A stretch of DNA of 64,000 nt from Caulobacterales bacterium (GTDB taxonomy: Bacteria; Pseudomonadota; Alphaproteobacteria; Caulobacterales; Caulobacteraceae): assembly GCA_017302105.1 (NCBI GenBank), contig JAFLCS010000001.1, positions 434,001 through 498,000 of the forward strand. The letters run 5' to 3'. Within the stretch, counting starts at the first letter, position 1, and each line of letters opens with the position of its first letter. Below, in pieces: positions 18,065 to 27,862 of the stretch. The position numbers were made by a program, and so were the translations under genes. The notes under the pieces are model-generated. The model was not told the DNA's origin. It ran no database searches and worked only from the letters and a program-made list of their open reading frames with translations.

Positions 18065-21000
18065 TCACTCCGCCGGCGTGGCCAGGCTGTCTTCGGTCTG
18101 GCTGTGCCGCAGCTTGCGGCCCAGCAGCCGGCGGGCAAAGGCCGAGAGGTCGTCCACGATCGTGAAGATCGGCGGGATGAACAGCAGCGACAGGAAGGTC
18201 GAGGAGATCAGGCCCCCGACCACCGCCACAGCCATCGGCGATCGGAACTCAACGTCCGCGCCCCAGCCCATGGCCACTGGCAGCATGCCCGCGCCCATCG
18301 CAAAGGTGGTCATGATGATCGGTCGGGCCCGCTTGTGGGCGGCGTCCATGATCGCATCCCACCGCTTCATCCCGCCCTGTTCGGCGATGATGATGTAGTC
18401 GACCAAGAGCACCGAGTTCTTGGCCGCGATGCCCATCAGCATGATGAAGCCGATCAGGCTGGGCAGCGAGAAGCTGGACTGGGCGATGACCAAGCCAATC
18501 AGCGCCCCGCCGATGGCCAGCGGCAGCGAGGCCATGATGGTGATCGGATAGGTGAAGCTTTTGAACAGCAGCACCAGCACCGCGTACATCAGAAGGATGC
18601 CCGAGATGAAGGCGATGGCGAAGCCGTTGGCCATCTCGGCCATGAACTCGGCGTCGCCGGCGGGCGTCTGGCGCACCCCGGTGGGCAGGTTCTGAACCGA
18701 GGGCAGGGCGTTGACCCGCTGGGCCGCCTCGCCCGAGACGATGCCGTCCAGCTCAGCCGTGATGGTCACGATGCGGGCGCGATCGCGGCGGCTGATCGAG
18801 GCGGGACCGGCGCCGAACTCAACGCTGGCGACCGCGTTCAGCGGCACCGACTGGCCGGTGTTGGTCGGCACGCGCAGGTTCTCGATCACCGACAGGTCTT
18901 CGCGCGCCCGGTCGGTCAGCATCAGCCGGATCGGCACCTGACGGTCGCCCAGATTATACTTGGGCAGGAACTGTTCGACGTCGCCGATGGTGGCCACGCG
19001 CACGGTCTGGGAGATCGAACCGACCGAGACGCCGGCCAGGGCGGCTTGGTCCGGGCGCGGCGTGATCAGGATCTCAGGCCGGGCAATGGCGGCAGTATTG
19101 ATGACATTGGCCAGACCCGGCACGTCGCGCATCTCGGCCTCAACCGCGCGGGCGGCCTGTTCCAGCACCCGGCCGTTGTCGCCGATGATCGAAAAGGTGT
19201 AGCGCGTGCCGTCCGACGGCCCGCCGCCCTGCTGGGCCGCGCCGGCTCCGATGCGGGCGCCCGGGATGATGTCCCACTGGTCAACCATGACCCGCTGGAA
19301 TTCTATCTGGGAAACGCCGCGGTGTTTGGGCTCGACCATGTCGGCATAGACATTGGCCTGGTTCGGCGACTGGCCACCGACGGCGGCATAGACAGAGGTG
19401 ATTTCGGGGCGCTCACGAAGCTCTCGCGTCAGGCGCTGAACCACCGCGTCGGTCTGGCGCAGCGTGGCCCCCGGCGGCAGCTCGACCGACCAGGAGGCCC
19501 GCGATTGATCCGCCGTCGGGATGAACTCGAATTGCAGACTGGTGGCCGCGAGCGCTACCGAGCCGATCAGCAGGGCCGATCCCATGGCGAAGACCTTCCA
19601 GCGGTTCTTCAGCGACCAGGCCAGACCCTTCAGATAGGGGCCCATCCAGAAAGGGTCCTTGTGCTCCAGATTGGTGTCGGCCTTGAGCATATAGGCCGCC
19701 ATCAGCGGCGTGATGGTCCGCGCCACCAGCAGCGAGAACAGCACCGAGACACAGGCCGCCAGGGCGAAGGCCTTGAAGAACTGGCCCACGATGCCGGGCA
19801 TGAAGCCGGTCGGGGCGAAGACCGCGACGATGGTGGCGGTGGTGGCGACCACGGCCAGGCCGATCTCGTCGGCGGCCTCCATGGCGGCTTCGTAGGGCTG
19901 TTTGTTGCCCTGTCGCATATGCCGCACGATGTTTTCGATCTCGACGATGGCGTCATCGACCAGGATGCCGATGGTCAGGCTGAGCGCCAGCAGTGAAATG
20001 CCGTTCAGGGACTGGCCCATCGGGGCCAGGATGGCGAAGGTTGGGATCAGCGACAGCGGCATGGCTGCGGCGGCGATGGCGGTGGCGCGCCAGTCGCGCA
20101 GGAACACCCACACCACCAGCACGGCCAACAGGGCGCCCAGCCCCAGAGCCTCCAGAGAGGCCAGGTAGCTCTCCTCGATATATTCGACGTTGGCCTGGAT
20201 CTGCTCGATGGTCAGGTTGTCGTTCTCTTCGTCGATCCGGGCGATCTCCTCGCGTACCCGTTCGGCCACGCGGACCTCGGAGCCGTCGCGCGAGCGCAGG
20301 AAGTTGAAGGTGACGACCTCAGCGCCATTGTGGCGGGCCAGACGGCGGGGCTCAGACCAGCTGTCCTCGACCCGGCCCAGGTCGCCCAGGCGCACCGTGC
20401 CGCCGCCCGACAGCGGGATCAGGGTCTCGCGCAGCTGTTCGATCGAGCCGGCCGAGCCCAGGGTGCGAATCGACCGCTCGGAGCCGCCGACAGTGACGCG
20501 CCCGCCGGGCAGGTCGTTATTGACCGACGACAGCGCCTGGCTGACGGCGGCGGCGGTGACGCCGCGCGCGGCCAGCCGATCCGGGTCCAGCTCGACCCGG
20601 ATTTCGCGGTCGACCCCGCCCTGGCGATTGACCTCGCCGACGCCGCCCAGGGCCAAGAGGCTGCGGCTGACCTCATTGTCCACGAACCAGCTCAGCTGCT
20701 CGGGCGTCATGGTTTCCGAGCGCACGACATAGGTGATCAGGCTGTCGCCGGTGATGTCGATGCGTTGAACCGCCGGCTCCTGCATATCCTGGGGCAGGCT
20801 GGCGCGAACGCCGCTCATGGCGTTGCGAACGTCGTTGGTGGCGCGCTCAGTATCGACGCCCAGTTCGAACTCGATGATCGTGGACGACACGCCGTCGGTG
20901 ATGTTCGAGCTGACGTTGCGAACGCCCGACAGGCTGGTCAGCGAATCCTCGATCAGACGCGTGACCTGGACCTCCATCTCCGCTGGGGCCGCGCCGGGTC

Positions 21001-21154
21001 GCACCGCCGTAACCGCGACCAGCGGAAACTCGATGTCCGGATTGTTGTTGATCCGCATCGAGCTGAAGCCGACGAAGCCGGCGATCGTCAGGATGACGAA
21101 CATCAGGATGACCGGAATGGGGTTCCGGATCGACCAGGAGGAGATCTGGTTCAT
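18065..21154 (-). CDS. RND efflux permease (HAE-1 / AcrB-like)
   Basis: A 1029-residue inner-membrane proton-driven pump. It begins with a single helix (SIRNPIPVILMFVILTIAGFVGF), then a large periplasmic porter region, a cluster of helices including GILVDDAIVEIENI with the proton-relay Asp pair in TM4, a second porter region and a final helix cluster ending PPIFTIVDDLSAFARR. That order is typical of RND pumps. It lies 11 nt downstream of the membrane-fusion gene, forming a two-gene operon. No TolC-type outer-membrane gene is present in the window, so the tripartite complex must use one encoded elsewhere. Substrates may be drugs, solvents or lipids. Confidence 0.94.
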   Translation of the reverse strand: MNQISSWSIRNPIPVILMFVILTIAGFVGFSSMRINNNPDIEFPLVAVTAVRPGAAPAEMEVQVTRLIEDSLTSLSGVRNVSSNITDGVSSTIIEFELGVDTERATNDVRNAMSGVRASLPQDMQEPAVQRIDITGDSLITYVVRSETMTPEQLSWFVDNEVSRSLLALGGVGEVNRQGGVDREIRVELDPDRLAARGVTAAAVSQALSSVNNDLPGGRVTVGGSERSIRTLGSAGSIEQLRETLIPLSGGGTVRLGDLGRVEDSWSEPRRLARHNGAEVVTFNFLRSRDGSEVRVAERVREEIARIDEENDNLTIEQIQANVEYIEESYLASLEALGLGALLAVLVVWVFLRDWRATAIAAAAMPLSLIPTFAILAPMGQSLNGISLLALSLTIGILVDDAIVEIENIVRHMRQGNKQPYEAAMEAADEIGLAVVATTATIVAVFAPTGFMPGIVGQFFKAFALAACVSVLFSLLVARTITPLMAAYMLKADTNLEHKDPFWMGPYLKGLAWSLKNRWKVFAMGSALLIGSVALAATSLQFEFIPTADQSRASWSVELPPGATLRQTDAVVQRLTRELRERPEITSVYAAVGGQSPNQANVYADMVEPKHRGVSQIEFQRVMVDQWDIIPGARIGAGAAQQGGGPSDGTRYTFSIIGDNGRVLEQAARAVEAEMRDVPGLANVINTAAIARPEILITPRPDQAALAGVSVGSISQTVRVATIGDVEQFLPKYNLGDRQVPIRLMLTDRAREDLSVIENLRVPTNTGQSVPLNAVASVEFGAGPASISRRDRARIVTITAELDGIVSGEAAQRVNALPSVQNLPTGVRQTPAGDAEFMAEMANGFAIAFISGILLMYAVLVLLFKSFTYPITIMASLPLAIGGALIGLVIAQSSFSLPSLIGFIMLMGIAAKNSVLLVDYIIIAEQGGMKRWDAIMDAAHKRARPIIMTTFAMGAGMLPVAMGWGADVEFRSPMAVAVVGGLISSTFLSLLFIPPIFTIVDDLSAFARRLLGRKLRHSQTEDSLATPAE

Positions 21155-21165
21155 AGCCGGGCCCT

Positions 21166-22305
21166 CTACTGGACCGGAGCGACGGTGACCCGATCGCCGT
21201 CGCCGAGGAAGCCGGCGCCTTCGACCACCACGCGCGTGCCGGCGGCCAGGCCGTCGACGGCGGTGAAGTCATCGGCGCGTGAGCGAACGGTCACTTCCTG
21301 GAACCGGGCGACCCCGCCGTCGGCCAGGACGAACACCCCGGCGCGGTTCTCGCGGTAGAGGATGGCGGCGGTCGGCACGACCACCGAAGCCTGCGCCCCG
21401 ACGTCGATCTGCGCGCGGGCGAACATGCCGGGGCGCAGTCCGCCGCCGGCCGCCAGCGAGATGCGCGCGGTGCCGAGACGGGTCTGGGGATCGACCTCGG
21501 GCGTGACGATGCGGACTGAACCGGAGGCCTGACCGACGTCGTCGGACGACACCCGGGCGCTCTGGCCGGACCGGATCAGGGCGATCTCGGTCTCGGGCAC
21601 CTGGGCGTCCAGCTCCAGCCGGCCGTCGCGCACGATGCGGAACAGCTCGGTTCCCGGCGAGACGATCTGGCCGCGCGTCACCGAGCGGCTGATGACCAGG
21701 CCCGACACCGGGGCTCGGATGGCGGCCTGGTTGACGCGAGCGCGGGTCTCGGCCCGACCGGCCGAGGCGGCGTTCAGATTGGCCTGGGCGGTGGCCTGTT
21801 GGGCGATGGCTGTGTCCAGTCCCGCCTGGCTGAGGAAGCCGCGCTCGCGCAACTCTTGGGCGCGGGCCAGGGCGTTGTCGGACTGGGCCAGGGTGGCCTC
21901 GGCTGCGGCGACCGCAGCGTCCTGCTGACGCAGCTGCGCACGCAGCAGGGTGTCGTTGAGCTGGACCAGCACCTGTCCCTGCTGGACGTAGCGCCCCTCG
22001 TCGGTCAGCACCGCCGTGGCGGTCAGGCCGCCGGTCTCGGCGCCGACCGGCACCTCTTCCCAGGCCGAGACCGTACCCGAGGCCGTCACCGTGCGCGGCA
22101 GGCTGCGGGTCGTGGCTTCGGCCACCGTCACGGCCTGGCTGCTACCGCCCTGACCGGCGGCGGGCTGAGTTTGCGGCTCATCGTGGCCGCCGAGCAGCAA
22201 CAGGCCAGCCACGGTCAGCGCGACGATCACGCCCGCGGCGATGAAGATCAGCAAGCGGCGGCTCGGCCCGCGGCGTCCGCGGGATAGGGTGGTCTCGTCG
22301 TACAC
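21166..22305 (-). CDS. RND efflux periplasmic adaptor (membrane fusion protein)
   Basis: About 379 residues. A short basic N-terminus precedes one inner-membrane helix (LLIFIAAGVIVALTVAGLLLL, about residues 17-37). The lipoyl and barrel-sandwich halves follow, with a coiled-coil hairpin between them (about residues 110-180, rich in AQLRQQDAAVAAAEATLAQ), then beta-barrel and membrane-proximal domains. The GTG at 22305 is preferred because AAGGGA lies 8 nt upstream; an ATG at 22356 would add an unlikely extension lacking a ribosome-binding site. It links the permease downstream to an outer-membrane channel. An inverted repeat just upstream may bind a regulator. Confidence 0.9.
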   Translation of the reverse strand: MYDETTLSRGRRGPSRRLLIFIAAGVIVALTVAGLLLLGGHDEPQTQPAAGQGGSSQAVTVAEATTRSLPRTVTASGTVSAWEEVPVGAETGGLTATAVLTDEGRYVQQGQVLVQLNDTLLRAQLRQQDAAVAAAEATLAQSDNALARAQELRERGFLSQAGLDTAIAQQATAQANLNAASAGRAETRARVNQAAIRAPVSGLVISRSVTRGQIVSPGTELFRIVRDGRLELDAQVPETEIALIRSGQSARVSSDDVGQASGSVRIVTPEVDPQTRLGTARISLAAGGGLRPGMFARAQIDVGAQASVVVPTAAILYRENRAGVFVLADGGVARFQEVTVRSRADDFTAVDGLAAGTRVVVEGAGFLGDGDRVTVAPVQ

Positions 22306-22334
22306 GGTGTGTCCCTTCTGTAGGACGCCTTTTA

Positions 22335-22355
22335 TGCGACTGAACACCGGTCGCA
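22335..22355 (-). promoter_or_regulatory. Inverted repeat upstream of the RND operon, candidate repressor operator
   Basis: A 21-bp imperfect palindrome with 8-bp arms, TGCGACTG and CGGTCGCA on the plus strand, one mismatch and a 5-nt spacer. It lies 29 nt upstream of the GTG start of the adaptor gene and close to AT-rich CATAAAA on the minus strand that could be part of a -10. TetR-type repressors of RND pumps often bind such sites; no regulator gene is adjacent here. Confidence 0.45.
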
Positions 22356-22467
22356 AATGAAGAACGTCCGGGTTAAAAATCCTTCACATCGGCTCACCTG
22401 CGGGGCACTTCGCCTTGGCGCTGCAAACCCTGACGTGGTAGGGGCCGCGCCCTGAAGGAATCCGCGA

Positions 22468-24273
<1,806 letters not shown>

Positions 24274-24275
24274 GG

Positions 24276-25118
24276 TTAGCTGAAGCTAGCCCTCCACACC
24301 TCTGTTTCCAGCACAACGCTCGCGCCGAGCGGTGGATTGAGTTTGAACAGTCGCGGCGTGCGCAAGAAGTCGTACAGCCGGTAAAGCCGGAATTCGTCGC
24401 GCTCGCGCGACACGCGCTCCTCGTTTCGGGAGAGGAAAAATGGCGTCCTTTGATCACCGGTAGTGGTTTTGACTTCGATCAGGCGCTTCTGGCCAGACAC
24501 CGAGTAAGACTCAATGTCGTAGCCGTGACCATCGCCCTCGTCGTCCGAAACCCACCGAACCATTTCCGCCAATTCGTGGCACCCTGCCTCGCGCAGTCGG
24601 TGCTTCTCGAAGGAGAAGATTAGTTCCTCGCCAGCCCTGCCGAGCTTTCGGTTCTTTAGATCGCGCTCAACGGGATCGAACTTGCGAACCAACGCCTCCA
24701 TTCTGGCTCGCATCGGCTGAGCCTCGTTTGAGAGATCAGGCGCAGGCTCCACGAAGAGCCTCCCGGCTTCATGGAATCTGTCGCCCTCCGAAGCCGGCCC
24801 GACAGTCAGCGCATCAGGCCGACTGGAAAGGTAGCGGTCAATCGCATCGACCAGCGAATCTTGGATGTTGGAGTAAGGCTTGTAGCCATTGATTGTCGGA
24901 AGCCCGATGCGCTTGAGGGCTTCCGACACGTTCATATGCTTGTATTCAATCGACCCGCGTTTCCGCCCAGTAACCGCTTGAAGGGCGCGATTACGGGCCG
25001 CCTTGTTGACCGTCCCGCCTGCGAGTTCCGTTCTCAGCATGTCGAAGTAGTCAGCGACGATCAGGTCCTGCTCAGCGGCGGTCCAGTCCTTGCCCTCAAT
25101 CTCCGGGTCGAAATCCAT
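24276..25118 (-). CDS. DUF3883 domain protein, predicted PD-(D/E)XK nuclease-like
   Basis: About 280 residues from the ATG at 25118; the frame is also open to an ATG at 25193, but the extension is not family-like. The N-terminal module (residues 7-96, WTAAEQDLIVADYFDMLRTE to NIQDSLVDAIDRYL) is common in DUF3883 and HNH-type nuclease-like proteins. The C-terminal DUF3883 domain has the layout of a PD-(D/E)XK fold: helix Glu in GRAGEELIF, Asp in GYDIESY (about 201) and IEVK (Glu215, Lys217). DUF3883 domains occur in restriction-like and other defence proteins. Composition is less GC-rich than the neighbours. It is divergent from a methyltransferase-like gene, which makes a restriction-like pair possible but unproven. 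Confidence 0.8.
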   Translation of the reverse strand: MDFDPEIEGKDWTAAEQDLIVADYFDMLRTELAGGTVNKAARNRALQAVTGRKRGSIEYKHMNVSEALKRIGLPTINGYKPYSNIQDSLVDAIDRYLSSRPDALTVGPASEGDRFHEAGRLFVEPAPDLSNEAQPMRARMEALVRKFDPVERDLKNRKLGRAGEELIFSFEKHRLREAGCHELAEMVRWVSDDEGDGHGYDIESYSVSGQKRLIEVKTTTGDQRTPFFLSRNEERVSRERDEFRLYRLYDFLRTPRLFKLNPPLGASVVLETEVWRASFS

Positions 25119-25297
25119 AGCGTGGACGATGCCGCAGAATCTCCGCGCAGACCATATCACGAACGTTCCAACAGCACATTCGCCGTGGCTCAACCTATCC
25201 TGGTATTCTATTAGCCATTCCGACCCCTTCTCGGGGCCGCCGCCCTGCGCTCATCCGAGGCCGACCGAGTTTTCCGCGACGCCAAGAGGTTGGAACA

Positions 25298-25906
25298 TTG
25301 AAGGTTCTTATTGCCTGCGAGTTTAGCGGCACGGTCCGCAACGCCTTTCTCGATCAGGGCCATGACGCTTGGTCGTGTGACATCCTACCGAGCGAGGATG
25401 GCTCCAATCGGCACATTACCGGCGACGCCCGCGACATTCTGAACGACGGCTGGGACCTTCTGATGGTCGCGCATCCGCCTTGCACACGCTTGTGCAACTC
25501 GGGGGTCCGATGGCTCTCCGTTCCGCCGCCCGGACGGACGCTCGAGGAAATGTGGGCCGATCTGGAAGACAGCGCCGCGCTCTTCTCGGCTTTCTGGAAT
25601 GCGCCGATAGATAGGATCGCCATCGAGAATCCGGTCATGCACAAACACGCCAAGGCGCGGATCGAGAACTTTCAGGACTTCGCTCAGAGCATCCAGCCTT
25701 GGCAGTTCGGGCATGGCGAGACGAAGCGCACGTGTCTCTGGCTCAAGAACCTACCGCCATTGGTTCCGACCGATGTTGTGGAGGGGCGGGCGCAGCGGGT
25801 TCATCGAATGCCGCCGTCGCCGGATCGTTGGAAGGAGCGGTCGCGATTCTTTCCCGGGGTTGCGAAGGCGATGGCTGAGCAATGGGGCAATGCGTTCGGT
25901 TGCTAA
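25298..25906 (+). CDS. Small DNA cytosine methyltransferase-like protein, phage type
   Basis: A 202-residue protein of a family frequent in phages and often labelled DNA (cytosine) methyltransferase. It has parallels to C5-methyltransferase motifs: motif I-like ACEFSGTVRNAF (residues 6-17), a PPC in VAHPPCTRLCNSG (Cys62, cf. the motif IV nucleophile) and IENP (109-112, cf. motif VI ENV). The segment FGHGETKRTCLWLKNLPPL follows. It is far shorter than normal C5 methyltransferases and has no room for a target-recognition domain, so activity and specificity are uncertain. It is divergent from the DUF3883 gene across 179 nt and shares its lower GC content. Confidence 0.75.
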   Translation: MKVLIACEFSGTVRNAFLDQGHDAWSCDILPSEDGSNRHITGDARDILNDGWDLLMVAHPPCTRLCNSGVRWLSVPPPGRTLEEMWADLEDSAALFSAFWNAPIDRIAIENPVMHKHAKARIENFQDFAQSIQPWQFGHGETKRTCLWLKNLPPLVPTDVVEGRAQRVHRMPPSPDRWKERSRFFPGVAKAMAEQWGNAFGC

Positions 25907-25914
25907 GTCCTCCC

Positions 25915-26020
25915 TTCGAACCGGGCGCCTGAGGCTCGCTGCGCTCGACCCCTCATCCGGCACGCTTCGCGCGCGGCCTTCTCCCGCAAGGGGAGAAGGG
26001 TATGGTGGGCGACATCGGGA
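25915..26020. repeat. Non-coding filler element with CCTCATCCGG and CTTCTCCC hairpin
   Basis: Contains CCCCTCATCCGGCACGCTTC followed by CCTTCTCCCGC and AAGGGGAGAAGGG, the latter two forming a stem. Sequences of this style occur in intergenic DNA of many alphaproteobacteria. It directly borders the end of the methyltransferase-like gene, so may mark the right edge of the islet. Confidence 0.5.
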
Positions 26021-26090
26021 TGGGGCGCTCAAGGGGCTCTTCGCGCCCGCACGGGCGGGAGAGCCGGATGCGGCCGACCCGCATGTCCTG

Positions 26091-26381
26091 ATGCGCACGG
26101 CGATCCTGGCGTCCGGGCGGGCGATGACCGGACGGCTTTGGTCCGAGGCCAAGGCGCTGGCCGGGCTGGCGGAGAGCTATGGGCGGCTAAGCGACAAGCG
26201 GACTGGCGGCGGGACGATGCGGACCGTGGACGACGTGCCACTGGATCTGGTGGTCGAAATCAGCCTGAATTCGTGGTGCTACATGGACCGGATGCGTCTG
26301 CCCGAGACCGGCGACGAGAGCCATCCTGACCAGATCGCGCGGCGGCGATACTGGGCGCATCAGGAGAAGTGGGAGGGGTTG
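26091..26381 (+). other. Possible gene remnant or small unknown ORF
   Basis: In one forward frame, an ATG at 26091 (or 26217) opens a stretch with protein-like composition: SEAKALAGLAESYGRLSDK, then VPLDLVVEISLNSWCYMDRM and RRRYWAHQEKWEGLMKEVEA. Beyond about 26381 the same frame runs antisense through the next gene and reads as low-complexity Arg/Ser, so no natural end is evident. I recognise no family. It may be the residue of a gene truncated by rearrangement at the islet edge. The rest of 25907-26359 holds the filler element and nothing else I can support. Confidence 0.25.
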
Positions 26382-26761
26382 ATGAAGGAGGTGGAGGCGT
26401 CGCGAACGGCCCGACTGTTGAGTGAGGCCCGCGCTCGCGCGGTCAGGATGTCGAGTTCCTCGAACAGGTCAGGTTCCAGCTTTTTGAAGTTGAAACAGGT
26501 CTTGCCCTGGCGGCGGCGGGTCAGCTCGGGCGAGAGGTCGGCGGCCAGCGACGGGTCGGTGTAGAGCGGCATCAGGTGGAAGGCGACGTAGCTCTTTTTG
26601 GTGGTGACCGTGCCGAACCAGCCGGGCTGGCCCTTGGCGTCCAGCTCGGGCGTGCGGATGACCAGGTCGCCGGGCGCGTCGCGGGCGACGACAAGGTCGC
26701 CCGCGTGCTTGAGCATCAGATCGCGCAGGGCGCTGTGGACCGGGGTGAAGTCGGGGCTCAT
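26360..26761 (-). CDS. Conserved hypothetical protein (DUF1801-like fold suspected)
   Basis: A 133-residue soluble protein starting MSPDFTPVHSALRDLMLKHA, with a central FGTVTTKKSYVAFHLMPLYTD and the conserved-looking RRRQGKTCFNFKKLEP. The pattern resembles small alphaproteobacterial proteins of the YdhG/DUF1801 type, but the assignment is by impression and not by a defining motif. It is the last gene of a three-gene minus-strand run behind the LuxR-type regulator and the DUF4199 protein, 10 nt after the latter. No function can be given. Confidence 0.65.
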   Translation of the reverse strand: MSPDFTPVHSALRDLMLKHAGDLVVARDAPGDLVIRTPELDAKGQPGWFGTVTTKKSYVAFHLMPLYTDPSLAADLSPELTRRRQGKTCFNFKKLEPDLFEELDILTARARASLNSRAVRDASTSFINPSHFS

Positions 26762-26771
26762 GGGGCGGTCC

Positions 26772-27305
26772 CTAGGCGCGGGCCTTGGCCGGCAGGAAGC
26801 GGCTGTTCCTGAGCAGCACGGCGCTGACGATGGAGACGAGCAGACCGACCGGGGCGATCTCGATGAAGGTCATGGGCAGGCGATACAGCGGCGAGCGGTA
26901 CTGTTCGACATAGGTCTGCATCTGGGCCTGAAGCTCGCGGTAGGCCTCGCCCGAGACGCCGGCGGCGCGCTCACGCTCGAGGATGGCGGCAGTGTATTCG
27001 GGCATGAAGCTGTAGTCAGTCGCGGCCAGATAGATCTCCCAGACCAGCACATAGGCCAGCGAGGCGACGCCGGCGATCAGCAGGCCGGTGCCCAGCGCCG
27101 GCCAGAAGCGGATGACCCCGCCGTGATTGCGGTCGCGGTGCTGTTTCACGCCCATGAAGACCGCCGCCATACCCAGCAGCATGATCAGATAGCCCAGCAC
27201 GACATTGCCGTGCGGCTGGTCGCCGGAAAAGACGATGGTGCCGATGATGCCGGCGATGATGATCAGGCCCGAGATCAGGCCGTAGGTGATGACGATGCGG
27301 GCCAA
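26772..27305 (-). CDS. DUF4199 family membrane protein
   Basis: A 177-residue protein with four hydrophobic segments at about 3-25, 35-52, 68-90 and 147-168, and a hydrophilic loop rich in Glu, Gln and Arg (about 105-140) between the third and fourth. This architecture and the opening ITYGLISGLIIIAGIIGTIV fit DUF4199, a family of unknown function found mainly in Bacteroidetes and some alphaproteobacteria. Upstream on the same strand, 109 nt away, is a membrane-bound LuxR-type regulator; the two probably act together. Role is unknown. Confidence 0.78.
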   Translation of the reverse strand: MARIVITYGLISGLIIIAGIIGTIVFSGDQPHGNVVLGYLIMLLGMAAVFMGVKQHRDRNHGGVIRFWPALGTGLLIAGVASLAYVLVWEIYLAATDYSFMPEYTAAILERERAAGVSGEAYRELQAQMQTYVEQYRSPLYRLPMTFIEIAPVGLLVSIVSAVLLRNSRFLPAKARA

Positions 27306-27414
27306 GGCGGCCTCCCCTTGAGTTTGCGGTGACGGCAGGCTGGCTCCGGCGCACGGCGCATCCTATCGCCCGGATGGGTGAATTCGACGTCCTGACCCGT
27401 TCAGAGGGTAAGAT

Positions 27415-27828
27415 TCAGGGGATGAGATTCAGCTCTCGCGCCCGCGTCACGGCCTCGGTGCGGGTCGCAGCGCCCAGCTTGGCGAACAGATGGGCCAGGT
27501 GGCTCTTGATGGTGTTGGGTGACAGGCCCAGGGTGCGGGCGATCTCCTTGTTGGCGCGGCCCGAGGCCAGCTCTGAGAGGACGCGCATCTCCTGGCCGGT
27601 GAGGCCCAGGGACGCCACCGCCGCGTCGTTGCGGACAAAGCGCGGGCCGTGGCGGCGGGTCGCCATCCTCCAGCCGAGCCACAGGCCGACGGCCGCGAAC
27701 AGCACAGCCACGATGGCGACATAGAGCTCAGGTGCGATCATCCGCCGGGCCTGCTGGATCTCCAGCCAGGCCAGGGCGAAGGCGCCCAGGGCGAGCACGA
27801 GGCCGGCGGTGACGACAGTGCGGATCAT
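27415..27828 (-). CDS. Membrane-anchored LuxR-type transcriptional regulator
   Basis: A 137-residue protein with two predicted helices in the membrane (about 5-22 and 34-53) followed by a LuxR/GerE HTH at about 70-135: LTGQEMRVLSELASGRANKE then LGLSPNTIKSHLAHLFAKLG. There is no receiver or autoinducer domain. The HTH is expected to bind DNA as a dimer while tethered to the inner membrane, so membrane state or the DUF4199 partner encoded downstream may be its input; that is inference. It is the promoter-proximal gene of the run ending at 26360. Confidence 0.85.
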   Translation of the reverse strand: MIRTVVTAGLVLALGAFALAWLEIQQARRMIAPELYVAIVAVLFAAVGLWLGWRMATRRHGPRFVRNDAAVASLGLTGQEMRVLSELASGRANKEIARTLGLSPNTIKSHLAHLFAKLGAATRTEAVTRARELNLIP

Positions 27829-27862
27829 CGGGCGATGATGCGCCTGCCGTGCGGCGCGTCAA

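Noticed and set aside
18104..19996. 630-codon forward frame inside the RND permease gene
   Set aside because: The product is Gln/His/Gly-rich noise; the reverse strand carries a full RND pump.
25713..26090. Forward frame upstream of the possible remnant at 26091
   Set aside because: It is out of frame with the methyltransferase-like gene it overlaps, then passes through the non-coding filler repeat.
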